Notes: generated by a model from the sequence alone, not told the origin. A stretch of DNA of 64,000 bases from Pseudomonas lini (GCF_030812475.1 NZ_JAUSSR010000014.1:1-64000); one strand, 5' to 3'; positions 1 through 10,774 are shown, counted from the first letter of the stretch. Translations and numbers: made by a program.

Positions 1-88
1 TGAACTGAAGCGTAACCGCTGTCGAAAACTGCGTAACTCTTTGTTTACCAAGGAGTTTTCCGTTTCGACTGCGCCGGAAGTGGGGCGA

Positions 89-116
89 ATTATAGACACT
101 CAGGATTTGCCGTCAA
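89..116 (-). promoter_or_regulatory. Strong sigma70-type promoter firing off the left edge
   Basis: Read on the minus strand there is TTGACG (111-116), a 16-base spacer and a perfect TATAAT (89-94), followed by a C-rich GCCCC start region. The near-consensus elements are of the kind seen at stable-RNA or ribosomal genes. The transcript would leave the window at base 1, so its product is not visible. No coding region is seen between 1 and 88. Confidence 0.65.
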
Positions 117-267
117 GCGTTAATTCAGCTTTCCTTTCAATAACTTGCCCAAGCCCGGAAAGCAGACCCGACCAGCCTCGACACGGCAAGGAAAACGGCT
201 CTTCTATATAGGTGGATTCTCTAAAGCTCGAAAGCATGCCTTTAACGCATTCGCGATGCCTGCGGCC

Positions 268-313
268 AAAAACAAAAAAGCCCCGCCAGAATTGAATTCC
301 TGAACGGAGCTTT
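268..313 (-). terminator. Intrinsic terminator after tRNA-Arg(CCT)
   Basis: On the minus strand AGCTCCG (305-311 side) pairs with CGGGGCT, with an inner CAG/CTG extension and an AATT-rich loop, followed by a T-rich run (plus-strand A's at 268-278). It lies about 75 bases downstream of the tRNA. I see no gene in the rest of 117-388. Confidence 0.6.
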
Positions 314-388
314 CCATGCCAGAAGCAAATACCTACCCCACCAGCCACGAAGCTTTTGAGGACGTATACGAATTTGCTTCTTTGAATA

Positions 389-465
389 TGGTGTCCCAGG
401 GCAGGTTCGAACTGCCAACCTTCCCCTTAGGAGGGGGATGCTCTATCCAATTGAGCTACTGAGAC
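389..465 (-). tRNA. tRNA-Arg (anticodon CCT)
   Basis: The 77-nt cloverleaf has acceptor GTCTCAG pairing with CTGGGAC, an encoded CCA (389-391), a T-arm with GTTCGAA, and an anticodon loop CTCCTAA giving anticodon CCT, which reads AGG. A terminator follows on the same strand. tRNA-Arg(CCT) genes are frequent integration sites, but no integrase or duplicated 3' end is visible here. Confidence 0.95.
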
Positions 466-593
466 ACGAGTCGCCCCGCTTACGCGGCGCTAGGGACGGC
501 GAGCATGTTAACGGCCAGGCCTGCTTTTGTCATGTCGTCCGTAGGCTTTTTAAGTGTAGGCAGATACTTCATGCCGAGCGGCATCGCTGACCG

Positions 594-717
594 TGCAAAT
601 TGCATCACCTCAAAAAGCCATCATTGCAAAATGCAAGATACGCGGCGTAAAAATTTACTCTATATCTTTGATTTTATTGAATTTAATAACCAATTGAGTC
701 TTGGCATGCCGGCTGCT
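594..717 (+). promoter_or_regulatory. Sigma54-like promoter with two upstream inverted repeats
   Basis: TTGGCATGCCGGCTGCT (701-717) has GG and GC exactly 12 bases apart, as in the sigma54 consensus TGGCAC-N5-TTGCW, with two mismatches. Upstream are two related palindromic 11-mers, TGCAAATTGCA (594-604) and TGCAAAATGCA (625-635), centred 31 bases apart, in the position expected for an enhancer-binding protein. An A+T-rich stretch lies between. The start site would be near 728, ahead of the small gene at 753. The promoter class is inferred from sequence only. Confidence 0.5.
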
Positions 718-752
718 TCAGTTCCTTTGTAGAACAACGGAGGTCAGCCCTC

Positions 753-986
753 ATGAACAGCGCCCTATTACTCTCGAACGCGATCGCCCTGGCCGTCCTG
801 CTGGGTTTTCATTTTGCTCCCGAGAACGGCACTGATCCCGTTGCCCATCGAACGCCCCACTACCTCCAGCTACAAAAAGCGCCGCAGCTGGCAGTCATGA
901 ACGATCAGCGCGGCTTTGCAGGCCAGGGCGTGAGCCAGGAAAAGATCCTGTTGCCAGCCCCCACTTCAGAACGCCTGGTATTTTAA
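753..986 (+). CDS. Small single-pass membrane or exported protein, unknown function
   Basis: This 77-residue protein has a good Shine-Dalgarno site (GGAGG at 740-744). Residues 3-21 form a hydrophobic segment (start MNSALLLSNAIALAVLLGF) that could be a membrane anchor or uncleaved signal. The remainder is polar, with no motif I recognise. The next small gene begins 22 bases later and is probably co-transcribed. The pair sits behind the sigma54-like element at 701-717. I assign no function. Confidence 0.6.
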   Translation: MNSALLLSNAIALAVLLGFHFAPENGTDPVAHRTPHYLQLQKAPQLAVMNDQRGFAGQGVSQEKILLPAPTSERLVF

Positions 987-1008
987 ATCCACCCATCAGG
1001 AGCACAGC

Positions 1009-1188
1009 ATGTCCAAATCAGCAGCAGGACTTTTCGTCCTGACTTTACTGTGCGGCATTTTTCATTTTTCAGTGGTCCAGGACAAGATAATCACCGTGCC
1101 GCTCATTGCCTGTGGCGTATTTGGCACATTGTTTATGGCGGCGATGGTAGCGGGGCGCAGAATCAAATTCGATCCCGTTTTACGCTAA
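1009..1188 (+). CDS. Small two-helix membrane protein (59 aa)
   Basis: This 59-codon gene starts MSKSAAGLFVLTLL and ends KFDPVLR. A CAGGAG ribosome-binding site lies just upstream. Two hydrophobic stretches, about residues 6-22 and 28-48, predict a helical hairpin in the inner membrane with a short basic tail (GRRIK). It follows the gene at 753 by 22 bases, so the two likely form an operon. No family is recognised. It is short enough to be missed by gene callers that use a 60-codon cutoff. Confidence 0.6.
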   Translation: MSKSAAGLFVLTLLCGIFHFSVVQDKIITVPLIACGVFGTLFMAAMVAGRRIKFDPVLR

Positions 1189-1482
1189 CAAGATCCTCCT
1201 GATGAACCCGCCGGCGCAGCCTTCGTCATTGGATGGGCACCGAGGCTTACATAGGATCGCCCAGCCCTCCTTGGCGGATTCAGCCTGCCTGCACCAAACC
1301 ACGCAAACCGCCATACATCTTGTAATTGCTTATCAGTACGGACGTACCCTAGCAAATCGGCCATTTGCCACTATCCTGTATTAGAAGGACGTTGAACGAA
1401 TCCGCACAAAACTTCCCCCCTCTGATGTCTTTTGGACATCACCCGTCGGGCAACCGGACGCGGCCAGCGATGCTGACAGGTC

Positions 1483-1510
1483 AAACTTTCCAACCAGTCC
1501 GCATTTCTGA
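1483..1510 (+). promoter_or_regulatory. AlgU (sigma22)-like promoter of amrZ
   Basis: AAACTT (1483-1488), a 17-base spacer and TCTGA (1506-1510) match the AlgU/RpoE-type consensus GAACTT-N16/17-TCTGA at 10 of 11 positions. amrZ starts about 190 bases downstream. AlgU control of amrZ is known in P. aeruginosa; its use here is inferred. The remainder of 1189-1702 holds no convincing gene. Confidence 0.5.
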
Positions 1511-1702
1511 TAATAGGTGCTGGCAGAACGCCTTTATCCAGTTCAATATTTGTCACAGAATTGACGCCAATGAACTGGCTATCTTGAGGCATGATGCGGG
1601 CCTCTATCGATTCAGGTTGAACATTTGGCCGGAGCGCTTGTCCTATCAGACATCCTGCGGCCAATCCCGAGAACCGCTCCCCTGAACTAACCGGTTAAAT
1701 AT

Positions 1703-2029
1703 ATGCGCCCATTGAAACAGGCAATTTATTCCAGCCGTACGGCTGACAAGTTCGTCGTACGTCTGCCAGACGGAATGCGTGAACGCATTGCCGAGGTGGC
1801 TCGCAATCATCACCGCAGCATGAACTCCGAAATCATCGCGCGACTTGAGCAGAGCCTTATTCAGGAAGGCGCCTTGGGCGAAGAACTGAGCATGCGCCTG
1901 GACAGCCCGGAGCTGTCATTGCACGAGCGCGAATTGCTGCAACGCTTCCGACAGCTTTCCCACCGCCAGCAGAACGCTCTCGTTTCGCTGATTGCCCACG
2001 ACACCGAAATGGCCGCGGACGCTTCCTGA
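1703..2029 (+). CDS. amrZ: AmrZ, ribbon-helix-helix regulator of alginate and motility
   Basis: The 108-residue protein matches AmrZ of P. aeruginosa almost throughout as I remember it, including the N-terminal strand and RHH fold (about residues 12-55, with TADKFVVRLPDGMRERIAEV and SMNSEIIARLEQSL) and the C-terminal tetramerisation half (LSLHERELLQRFRQL). The family has an Arc/Mnt-type DNA-binding domain and controls exopolysaccharide, flagellar and cyclic-di-GMP genes. No strong Shine-Dalgarno site precedes the ATG. An AlgU-like promoter lies 190 bases upstream and a terminator follows immediately, so it is monocistronic. Confidence 0.93.
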   Translation: MRPLKQAIYSSRTADKFVVRLPDGMRERIAEVARNHHRSMNSEIIARLEQSLIQEGALGEELSMRLDSPELSLHERELLQRFRQLSHRQQNALVSLIAHDTEMAADAS

Positions 2030-2047
2030 CTTATCACGAAAGTCCCA

Positions 2048-2074
2048 AGCCAGCTTAATCGCTGGCTTTTTTTT
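2048..2074 (+). terminator. Intrinsic terminator of amrZ
   Basis: A perfect 7-bp stem AGCCAGC/GCTGGCT with a 6-base loop is followed by a run of eight or more T's. Confidence 0.9.
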
Positions 2075-2091
2075 GCTTGAAATTCGCGCAT

Positions 2092-2113
2092 AAAAAACCC
2101 GCCAGTCAGCGGG
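2092..2113 (-). terminator. Possible terminator of mgtE
   Basis: Read on the minus strand, CCCGC-loop-GCGGG is followed by TTTTTT. The stem is only 5 bp. It lies beyond the REPIN that follows the mgtE stop codon. Confidence 0.6.
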
Positions 2114-2130
2114 TAGTTTCGGTTGGTTGC

Positions 2131-2230
2131 TGTAGGAGCAAGCTTGCTTGCGATGGTCTCAAGGACGACGCGTTTATTCAGAATGAAAGCATTATCGTTA
2201 ACGTCCATCGCGAGCAAGCTTGCTCCTACA
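2131..2230. repeat. REPIN (inverted REP pair)
   Basis: The element begins TGTAGGAGCAAGCTTGCTTG and ends in the near-perfect inverse, about 100 bp in all. This is the standard Pseudomonas REP doublet, lying in the convergent gap between amrZ and mgtE. Confidence 0.9.
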
Positions 2231-2255
2231 GCACCAACAGCAACCAAGCGGGGAA

Positions 2256-3698
2256 TCAGAGCAGGAAAATCGTCGCCAACCCCAGGAAGATGAAGAAGCC
2301 GCCGCTGTCGGTCATGGCGGTGATCATCACGCTGGCCCCCATCGCCGGATCACGGCCAAGCCGCGCCAGGGTCATAGGGATCAATACCCCCATCAAGGCG
2401 GCAAGCAACAGGTTGAGCGTCATGGCGGCGGTCATTACCACGCCAAGGGACCAGCTGCCATAAAGCAGGTAGGCCACGACACCGATCACGCCCCCCCATA
2501 CCAGGCCATTGATCAGGCCTACCGCCAATTCCTTGCGCATCAGACGCGAAGTATTGCCCGTACTCACCTGGTCCAGCGCCATGGCGCGAACAATCATGGT
2601 GATGGTCTGGTTGCCGGAGTTGCCACCGATACCCGCCACGATCGGCATCAATGCCGCGAGCGCCACCAGCTTCTCGATGGAACCTTCGAACAGGCCGATC
2701 ACCCGGGAGGCGACGAAGGCGGTAACCAGATTCACAGCCAACCAGGCCCAGCGGTTGCGCAGGGACTTCCAGACCGAGGCGAAGATATCTTCTTCTTCGC
2801 GCAGACCCGCCATGTTGAGTACTTCGCTTTCGCTTTCTTCACGGATCAGGTCGACCATTTCATCGATGGTCAAACGGCCGATCAACTTGCCGTTCTTGTC
2901 GACGACAGGTGCCGAGATCAAGTCGTATCGTTCAAACGCCTGGGCGGCATCGTAGGCATCTTCATCCGGGTGAAAACTCACCGGATCGCTGGCCATGACG
3001 TCAGCCACCTGTTTTTCCGGATCGTTGACCAGCAAACGCTTGATTGGCAACACGCCCTTGAGCACGCCGCCATAATCGACCACGAACAACTTGTCCGTGT
3101 GACCCGGTAGCTCCTTGAGGCGACGCAAGTAGCGCAAGACCACTTCGAGACTGACGTCCTCACGGATCGTCACCATTTCGAAGTCCATCAGCGCACCCAC
3201 CTGCTCCTCGTCATAGGACAGGGCCGACCGCACACGCTCACGCTGCTGGTTATCAAGGGTTTCCATGAGCTCATGGACGACGTCTCGCGGCAGCTCGGAA
3301 GCCAGGTCCGCAAGTTCGTCAGCATCCATATCCTTGGCGGCAGCCAGGAGCTCGTGATCATCCATGTCGGCGATCAGGGTTTCACGAACCGAATCGGATA
3401 CTTCAAGCAGGATGTCGCCGTCGCGATCGGCCTTGACCAGTTGCCAAAGCGTCAGACGATCGTCCAGCGGCAAGGCTTCAAGGATGTAGGCAACGTCGGC
3501 GGAGTGCAGGTCATCGAGCTTGCGCTGCAGCTCGACGAGATTTTGCCTGTGAACCAGGTTCTCGACCCGCTCGTGGTGCGGACCTTCCTGACGATGAGTC
3601 AGGTCTTCGACCACCCGCTGACGCTGCAACAGCTCAACGACTTGAGCGAGGCGGTCCTGCAGGCTTTCTTGTGTTTTCTTTACTTCTACTTCAGACAT
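2256..3698 (-). CDS. mgtE: MgtE magnesium transporter
   Basis: This 480-residue inner-membrane Mg2+ channel shows the family order: an MgtE N domain of repeated helices (about residues 55-170), two CBS domains (about 175-300), and five C-terminal membrane helices (about 320-480) with the pore-region signature PIVAGIGGNSGNQ. The cytoplasmic domains normally sense Mg2+ and gate the pore. The length is usual for the family. A small hairpin (AGCCCC-GGC-GGGGCT, 3813-3827) lies in the upstream region. The gene is transcribed alone and ends near a REPIN. mgtE is also near rsmA in P. aeruginosa. Confidence 0.95.
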   Translation of the reverse strand: MSEVEVKKTQESLQDRLAQVVELLQRQRVVEDLTHRQEGPHHERVENLVHRQNLVELQRKLDDLHSADVAYILEALPLDDRLTLWQLVKADRDGDILLEVSDSVRETLIADMDDHELLAAAKDMDADELADLASELPRDVVHELMETLDNQQRERVRSALSYDEEQVGALMDFEMVTIREDVSLEVVLRYLRRLKELPGHTDKLFVVDYGGVLKGVLPIKRLLVNDPEKQVADVMASDPVSFHPDEDAYDAAQAFERYDLISAPVVDKNGKLIGRLTIDEMVDLIREESESEVLNMAGLREEEDIFASVWKSLRNRWAWLAVNLVTAFVASRVIGLFEGSIEKLVALAALMPIVAGIGGNSGNQTITMIVRAMALDQVSTGNTSRLMRKELAVGLINGLVWGGVIGVVAYLLYGSWSLGVVMTAAMTLNLLLAALMGVLIPMTLARLGRDPAMGASVMITAMTDSGGFFIFLGLATIFLL

Positions 3699-4195
3699 AG
3701 GCGAACTCCACTCCCAGCTGCGGAGCGCGCCGGAAGGATCAATCAGTCAATTCATGATTGGAAAAACGGTTTACTGAGTAACTACTGGGTAAGTCCATGG
3801 AGGTATTCCACAAGCCCCGGCGGGGCTGACGGGCGCAATGATACACCGCCCGACGGTTTAAAACGTTAAAAAATCGCGGGTGGAAACAAGCGGTTGCGAG
3901 ATAAACCTGAGCCCTGTCCTGATCCATGAAAATGCGACGACTTATCCCTGAAAGAAAACACACTACCGTCCAAAAATGCACTGATCCCCTTTGGAAGGCT
4001 CCTCATTGAAGACTCAACCAACGCTTCGCCCCCGCATGAGACAACAGGACATCAAAAGCGTCCCCGGCAATAACCGGAGAAGATCGGGAATGAATTCGAG
4101 CACGCGCAGCCGTCACGACCCAAAGGCAAGGTCGTAGCGCAGAGGCCAAATCAGAGGGAGAGGATGCAACGGGAAAAAGCCCAAACCCAGACAGC
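3699..4195. other. Intergenic region upstream of mgtE
   Basis: About 500 bases with no convincing gene. Read on the minus strand there is a TATCAT hexamer (plus 3838-3843) that could be the mgtE -10 box, followed by the palindromic hairpin at 3813-3827 in the presumed leader. Short ORFs here lack ribosome-binding sites. Confidence 0.4.
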
Positions 4196-4224
4196 AAAAA
4201 GCCCGCGTTAGACGCAGGCTTTTT
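4196..4224 (-). terminator. Intrinsic terminator after the tRNA-Arg genes
   Basis: GCCTGCG and CGCGGGC pair around a short loop, flanked by A and T tracts on both sides, so it could act in both directions. It lies 7 bases past the 3' end of the tRNA-Arg at 4231. Confidence 0.85.
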
Positions 4225-4230
4225 GGTGTT

Positions 4231-4307
4231 TGGTGCACTCGACAGGATTCGAACCTGTGACCGCTCGGTTCGTAGCCGAGTACTCTATCCAGCTGAGCTA
4301 CGAGTGC
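4231..4307 (-). tRNA. tRNA-Arg (anticodon ACG), copy 1
   Basis: The 77-nt cloverleaf has acceptor GCACTCG/CGAGTGC, an encoded CCA (4231-4233), and anticodon loop CTACGAA giving ACG, which reads CGN codons after A-to-I editing. The body is identical to the copy at 4379. Confidence 0.97.
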
Positions 4308-4378
4308 ATTTGTGTTTTTATACCAGATCACAACTGGTTGGAGCCAAGTTATTCGCATTGCTGCAAACAACTCTTAAA

Positions 4379-4455
4379 TGGTGCACTCGACAGGATTCGA
4401 ACCTGTGACCGCTCGGTTCGTAGCCGAGTACTCTATCCAGCTGAGCTACGAGTGC
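4379..4455 (-). tRNA. tRNA-Arg (anticodon ACG), copy 2
   Basis: This is an identical 77-nt copy of the tRNA at 4231-4307, separated from it by 71 bases, with an encoded CCA at 4379-4381. From memory P. aeruginosa carries more tandem tRNA-Arg copies at the equivalent place, so copy number differs here. Confidence 0.97.
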
Positions 4456-4562
4456 ATTTGTTGCCGCGCATTATAGGCCGTCTAATCTCTATGTCAAACA
4501 CTTTTTCTAGTAATTTCAACAACTTACCGAAAAAGCCAGATTACAACGTACTACGCAAATAA

Positions 4563-4653
4563 TGGCGGAGAACGGGGGATTCGAACCCCCGACACCCTTT
4601 TGAGGTGTACTCCCTTAGCAGGGGAGCGCCTTCGGCCACTCGGCCAGCTCTCC
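4563..4653 (-). tRNA. tRNA-Ser (anticodon GCT)
   Basis: This 91-nt class II tRNA has a long variable arm, acceptor GGAGAGC with discriminator G and encoded CCA (4563-4565), and anticodon loop CTGCTAA giving GCT, which reads AGC/AGU. It lies just downstream of rsmA on the same strand. Confidence 0.97.
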
Positions 4654-4715
4654 GCAACACGGGGCGTATATTAACCAGCTTCTTCCCCGTTTGCAAACAT
4701 AAAAAACGATAAAAA

Positions 4716-4904
4716 TTAATGGCTTGGTTCTTCGTCCTTCTCTTTCTTTATACGCAGGTAAATTTCCTCACGGTGGACCGCGACCTCTTTCGGGGCGTTG
4801 ACACCGATACGCACTTGATTTCCTTTGACGCCGAGCACGGTCACGGTGATTTCTCCATCACCGATAATCAGGCTTTCTGCGCACCGACGAGTCAGAATCA
4901 GCAT
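4716..4904 (-). CDS. rsmA: RsmA/CsrA global post-transcriptional regulator
   Basis: The 62-residue protein begins MLILTRRCAESLIIGDGEI and contains the CsrA RNA-binding surface: R44-equivalent in VAVHREEIYLRI and the N-terminal LTR. CsrA-family dimers bind GGA motifs in mRNA leaders and are titrated by small RNAs. A longer upstream reading frame exists, but the GAGGAG site 7 bases before this ATG fixes the start. The neighbours lysC and tRNA-Ser match the conserved rsmA locus of pseudomonads. Confidence 0.97.
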   Translation of the reverse strand: MLILTRRCAESLIIGDGEITVTVLGVKGNQVRIGVNAPKEVAVHREEIYLRIKKEKDEEPSH

Positions 4905-5044
4905 ACCTTTCTCCTCACGCATTTCATTTCAGGGACAACAGTCTGCAAAAAAAAGGCACCCGACCTACAACCGGAGCGATCGTAGCCCTACATGCCTGAG
5001 TATTGACCAGCGCGAGCAAAAGAACAGCTCGAGTCGCGCCATTC

Positions 5045-5076
5045 GAAAAAACAAAGGGCGCGGTCAGACCGCGCCC
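5045..5076 (-). terminator. Intrinsic terminator of lysC
   Basis: A perfect 9-bp stem GGGCGCGGT/ACCGCGCCC with a 3-base loop is followed by TTTGTTTTTT on the minus strand. It lies 14 bases past the lysC stop and separates lysC from rsmA. Confidence 0.92.
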
Positions 5077-5089
5077 CCTGGCAAACGCA

Positions 5090-6331
5090 TCACTCGCCCT
5101 GGCGGGCCGGTGCGTCCAGTTCGAAAGCCGTGTGCAGCGCGCGCACAGCCAGTTCCAGGTACTTCTCTTCGATCACTACGGAGACTTTGATTTCCGAGGT
5201 CGAGATCATCTGGATGTTGATTGTTTCCATGGCCAGTGCTTCGAACATGCGACTGGCGACGCCTGCGTGGGAGCGCATGCCAACACCGACGATGGACACC
5301 TTGGCGATCTTGGTGTCGCCGATGACTTCACGGGCACCCAGCTCGCCAGCGGTTTTTTCCAGCACGGTCTGCGCCGCCTGGTAGTCGTTGCGGTGCACGG
5401 TGAAGGTGAAGTCGGTGGTGTTATCGTGCGCAACGTTCTGCACGATCATGTCGACTTCGATGTTCGCGGCGCTGATAGGGCCGAGAATCTTGAAGGCAAC
5501 GCCCGGGATGTCTGGCACGCCACGGATGGTCAGCTTGGCTTCATCGCGGTTGAAAGCGATACCGGAAATGATCGGCTGTTCCATGGATTCCTCTTCATCG
5601 ATAGTAATGAGGGTGCCCGGACCCTCCTTGAAGCTGTGCAGTACGCGCAGCGGAACGTTGTACTTGCCGGCGAACTCGACCGCACGGATCTGCAACACCT
5701 TGGAACCGAGGCTGGCCATTTCCAGCATCTCTTCGAAGGTAATCTTGTCCAGTCGCTGAGCCACGGATACCACACGCGGGTCGGTGGTATAGACACCGTC
5801 GACGTCGGTGTAGATCTGGCACTCGTCAGCCTTCAGGGCTGCCGCCAGCGCCACGCCGGTGGTGTCGGAACCGCCACGACCGAGGGTGGTGATGTTGCCG
5901 TGTTCGTCGACGCCCTGGAAACCGGCGACAACGACTACACGACCCGCCTTCAGGTCACCGCGAATCTTCTGGTCGTCAATCTGCAAGATACGCGCTTTAT
6001 TGTGCGCGCTGTCCGTCAGAATCCGCACCTGGTTACCGGTGTAGGACACCGCCGGCACGCCACGCTTGATCAGCGCCATGGCCAACAAGGCGATCGTCAC
6101 CTGCTCACCGGTGGAGACGATCACATCCAGCTCGCGGGGAACCGGTTGGCCGTCGCCACTGATTTTCTTTGCCAGATCGATCAGACGGTTGGTCTCGCCG
6201 CTCATTGCTGACAGCACAACCACCAGGTCATCGCCGGCTTCGCGGAACTTCTTAACCTTGTCGGCGACCTGTTCGATTCTCTCGACAGTGCCGACCGAGG
6301 TGCCTCCAAATTTCTGTACGATCAAAGCCAT
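5090..6331 (-). CDS. lysC: Aspartate kinase
   Basis: This 413-residue enzyme phosphorylates aspartate, the first step to lysine, threonine and methionine. The kinase domain (about residues 1-250) has KFGGTSVG at the start and GRGGSDTT for nucleotide binding. Two ACT domains (about 265-413) usually bind lysine and threonine for feedback control. I chose the start MALIVQKFGG rather than an upstream in-frame start because it is the family N-terminus and follows an AGAGGCGG site. An internal start for a separate beta subunit, as in some aspartokinases, is possible but not shown. Confidence 0.96.
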   Translation of the reverse strand: MALIVQKFGGTSVGTVERIEQVADKVKKFREAGDDLVVVLSAMSGETNRLIDLAKKISGDGQPVPRELDVIVSTGEQVTIALLAMALIKRGVPAVSYTGNQVRILTDSAHNKARILQIDDQKIRGDLKAGRVVVVAGFQGVDEHGNITTLGRGGSDTTGVALAAALKADECQIYTDVDGVYTTDPRVVSVAQRLDKITFEEMLEMASLGSKVLQIRAVEFAGKYNVPLRVLHSFKEGPGTLITIDEEESMEQPIISGIAFNRDEAKLTIRGVPDIPGVAFKILGPISAANIEVDMIVQNVAHDNTTDFTFTVHRNDYQAAQTVLEKTAGELGAREVIGDTKIAKVSIVGVGMRSHAGVASRMFEALAMETINIQMISTSEIKVSVVIEEKYLELAVRALHTAFELDAPARQGE

Positions 6332-6422
6332 TTCAAAGCCGCCTCTGCCCATGAAGGGCGCCCAAATAATCACTCAAACAGCCTGCCGGCCCGCCACTAG
6401 ACTGCGGACCGGACACGCTGCC

Positions 6423-9047
<2,625 letters not shown>

Positions 9048-9121
9048 TAGGTTCTTCCACGGAGGCTGCGGCCAAAGGCCTGTGCAAAACGTCAACAGAC
9101 GAAGCGACGGCAAAGGGCCGC

Positions 9122-9127
9122 ATTATA
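9122..9127 (-). promoter_or_regulatory. Probable -10 box of alaS
   Basis: A perfect TATAAT on the minus strand lies 75 bases before the alaS start. The -35 region (GCTGTA) is weak. Confidence 0.45.
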
Positions 9128-9193
9128 TCGGCCCTGCGCGCGGGGTACAGCGTGTTTATACGATAGAAACGGTCAATTGGACGGCTAACGTTG

Positions 9194-10198
9194 TCAGTTG
9201 CGCGAAAATTCGACGAATGTCGCGACCACCTGCCCGATCTGGACGCGACTGACGTCCATGTGCGTAACCATTCTCAGGCGGCCTGCGGCACTGAGCTTGA
9301 TCCCGCGCTCGGCGGCGAAGGCTTTGATCGCCTCGGCCTTGTCGCCCATCTGCACGTACACCATGTTGGTCTGCACCGGTTCGACGTCATAACCGGCCTT
9401 TCGCAGGCCGTCTGCCAGAATCTGGGCGTTGGCGTGATCGTCGGCCAGCCGCTGAACGTTGTGATCCAGCGCATACAGCCCCGCTGCCGCCAGGATCCCG
9501 GCCTGACGCATGCCGCCGCCGACCATCTTGCGCAGGCGTCGCGCCTTGTCGATCAACTCCACCGTACCACAGAGCACAGAGCCGACGGGCGCGCCCAGGC
9601 CTTTGGACAGACAGACCGACACGGAATCGAAATGCCGGGTGATTTCCCTGGCGTCGACGCCCAGCTTGACCGCCGCGTTGTACAACCGCGCGCCATCCAG
9701 GTGCAAGGCCAGGCCCTGTTCCCGGGTAAAGTTCCGAGCCTGGGCCAGATACTCCAGCGGCAACACCTTGCCTTGCATGGTGTTTTCCAGCGCGAGCAAA
9801 CGGGTGCGGGCGAAATGGAAGTCGTCCGGTTTGATCGCGGCGGCTACCTGGGACAGGTCCAGCGAACCGTCGGCCCGCACCTCCAGTGGCTGCGGCTGGA
9901 TCGAGCCCAGCACCGCCGCACCGCCACCTTCGTATTTATATGTGTGCGCTTGCTGGCCGACAATGTATTCGTCACCGCGCTCGCAATGCGCCATCAAGCC
10001 CAGCAGGTTGCTCATGGTGCCCGTCGGCACGAACAGTGCGGCCGCAAAACCCAGCCGTTTTGCCAACTCGGTTTCCAGACGATTGACCGTCGGATCTTCG
10101 CCATAAACGTCGTCACCGGTGGCCGCTGTGGCCATTGCGTGGAGCATCCCGGCGGTCGGTTGGGTGACGGTGTCGCTGCGAAGATCGATAACGCTCAT
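9194..10198 (-). CDS. ltaE: Low-specificity L-threonine aldolase
   Basis: This 334-residue PLP enzyme cleaves threonine and allo-threonine to glycine and acetaldehyde. It is a fold-type I beta-eliminating lyase with N-terminal IDLRSDTVTQP, the cofactor-aspartate segment LHLDGARLYNAA, and the Schiff-base lysine in CLSKGLGAPVGS (Lys199). The length is typical. It stands 146 bases upstream of alaS on the same strand but has its own spacing, so co-transcription is uncertain. Confidence 0.92.
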   Translation of the reverse strand: MSVIDLRSDTVTQPTAGMLHAMATAATGDDVYGEDPTVNRLETELAKRLGFAAALFVPTGTMSNLLGLMAHCERGDEYIVGQQAHTYKYEGGGAAVLGSIQPQPLEVRADGSLDLSQVAAAIKPDDFHFARTRLLALENTMQGKVLPLEYLAQARNFTREQGLALHLDGARLYNAAVKLGVDAREITRHFDSVSVCLSKGLGAPVGSVLCGTVELIDKARRLRKMVGGGMRQAGILAAAGLYALDHNVQRLADDHANAQILADGLRKAGYDVEPVQTNMVYVQMGDKAEAIKAFAAERGIKLSAAGRLRMVTHMDVSRVQIGQVVATFVEFSRN

Positions 10199-10321
10199 GA
10201 ATCTGGCCTCGGTAAGCAGGGGAAAATCCCTTTCAGGTAGGGATTACTGCGGTCATACCGACTAATAATCAACCCTTGAAAGAGGAAAAGAAGCGTTACT
10301 CCTTCGAGAAAGCACAATCCA

Positions 10322-10412
10322 TGTGGGAGCGGGCTTGCTCGCGAAGGCGGACTGACAGTCAACATTTGCGCTGAACATTAAACCGCTTTCGCGAGCAAAC
10401 CCTCGCCCACAG
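10322..10412. repeat. REPIN
   Basis: An inverted pair of the TGTGGGAGCGGGCTTGCTCG type, with one arm slightly degenerate. It lies between ltaE and the FMN riboswitch. Confidence 0.85.
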
Positions 10413-10503
10413 GTATCGCATCTTGATTGACCGGTATTGGCCATGCACGCCCCGGAAATATGTGGTAAAAACGCTGCGCCGCCAAAATAATCTGGCGGCG
10501 CAA

Positions 10504-10671
10504 CGTTCTCAGGGCGGGGTGCAACTCCCCACCGGCGGTAATTGCACGCAACGTGCATAGCCCGCGAGCGCTTGGCGACAGTGACGGCTTCGGCAGTGAT
10601 TGGCGACAAGGTCAGCAGACCCGGTGTGATCCCGGGGCCGACGGTCATAGTCCGGATGAAGAGAGAACGGG
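10504..10671 (+). promoter_or_regulatory. FMN riboswitch (RFN element)
   Basis: The conserved blocks of the RFN aptamer are present in order: TCTCAGGGCGGGGTG, CCCCACCGGCGGTA, AGCCCGCGAGCG, GTCAGCAGACCCGGTG, GGGGCCGACGGTCATAG and GTCCGGATGAAGAGAGAACG. It lies about 100 bases upstream of ribH and should lower its expression when FMN is abundant. A T-run (10749-10754) and GGGATT/AATCCC complementarity follow the aptamer, but I cannot decide between termination and start-site sequestration. Confidence 0.97.
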
Positions 10672-10774
10672 ATTGGCGCCAAAGGGCCGCCCGCCAGCAT
10701 TCGTGCGAGCGTACGTACCCTTAAATCCCATTCGATTCATAAGCCCTGTTTTTTACACAAACAGGAATCAGAAC

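Noticed and set aside
505..732. 75-codon plus-strand ORF after tRNA-Arg(CCT)
   Set aside because: It spans the sigma54-like promoter and its palindromes and has no ribosome site.
1371..1664. 97-codon minus-strand ORF upstream of amrZ
   Set aside because: TTG start, no recognisable family, and it overlaps the AlgU-like promoter of amrZ; composition gives no support.
4231..4455. Duplicated tRNA-Arg as a sign of an att site duplication
   Set aside because: Both copies are full-length and functional-looking with only 71 bases between them and no mobile gene.
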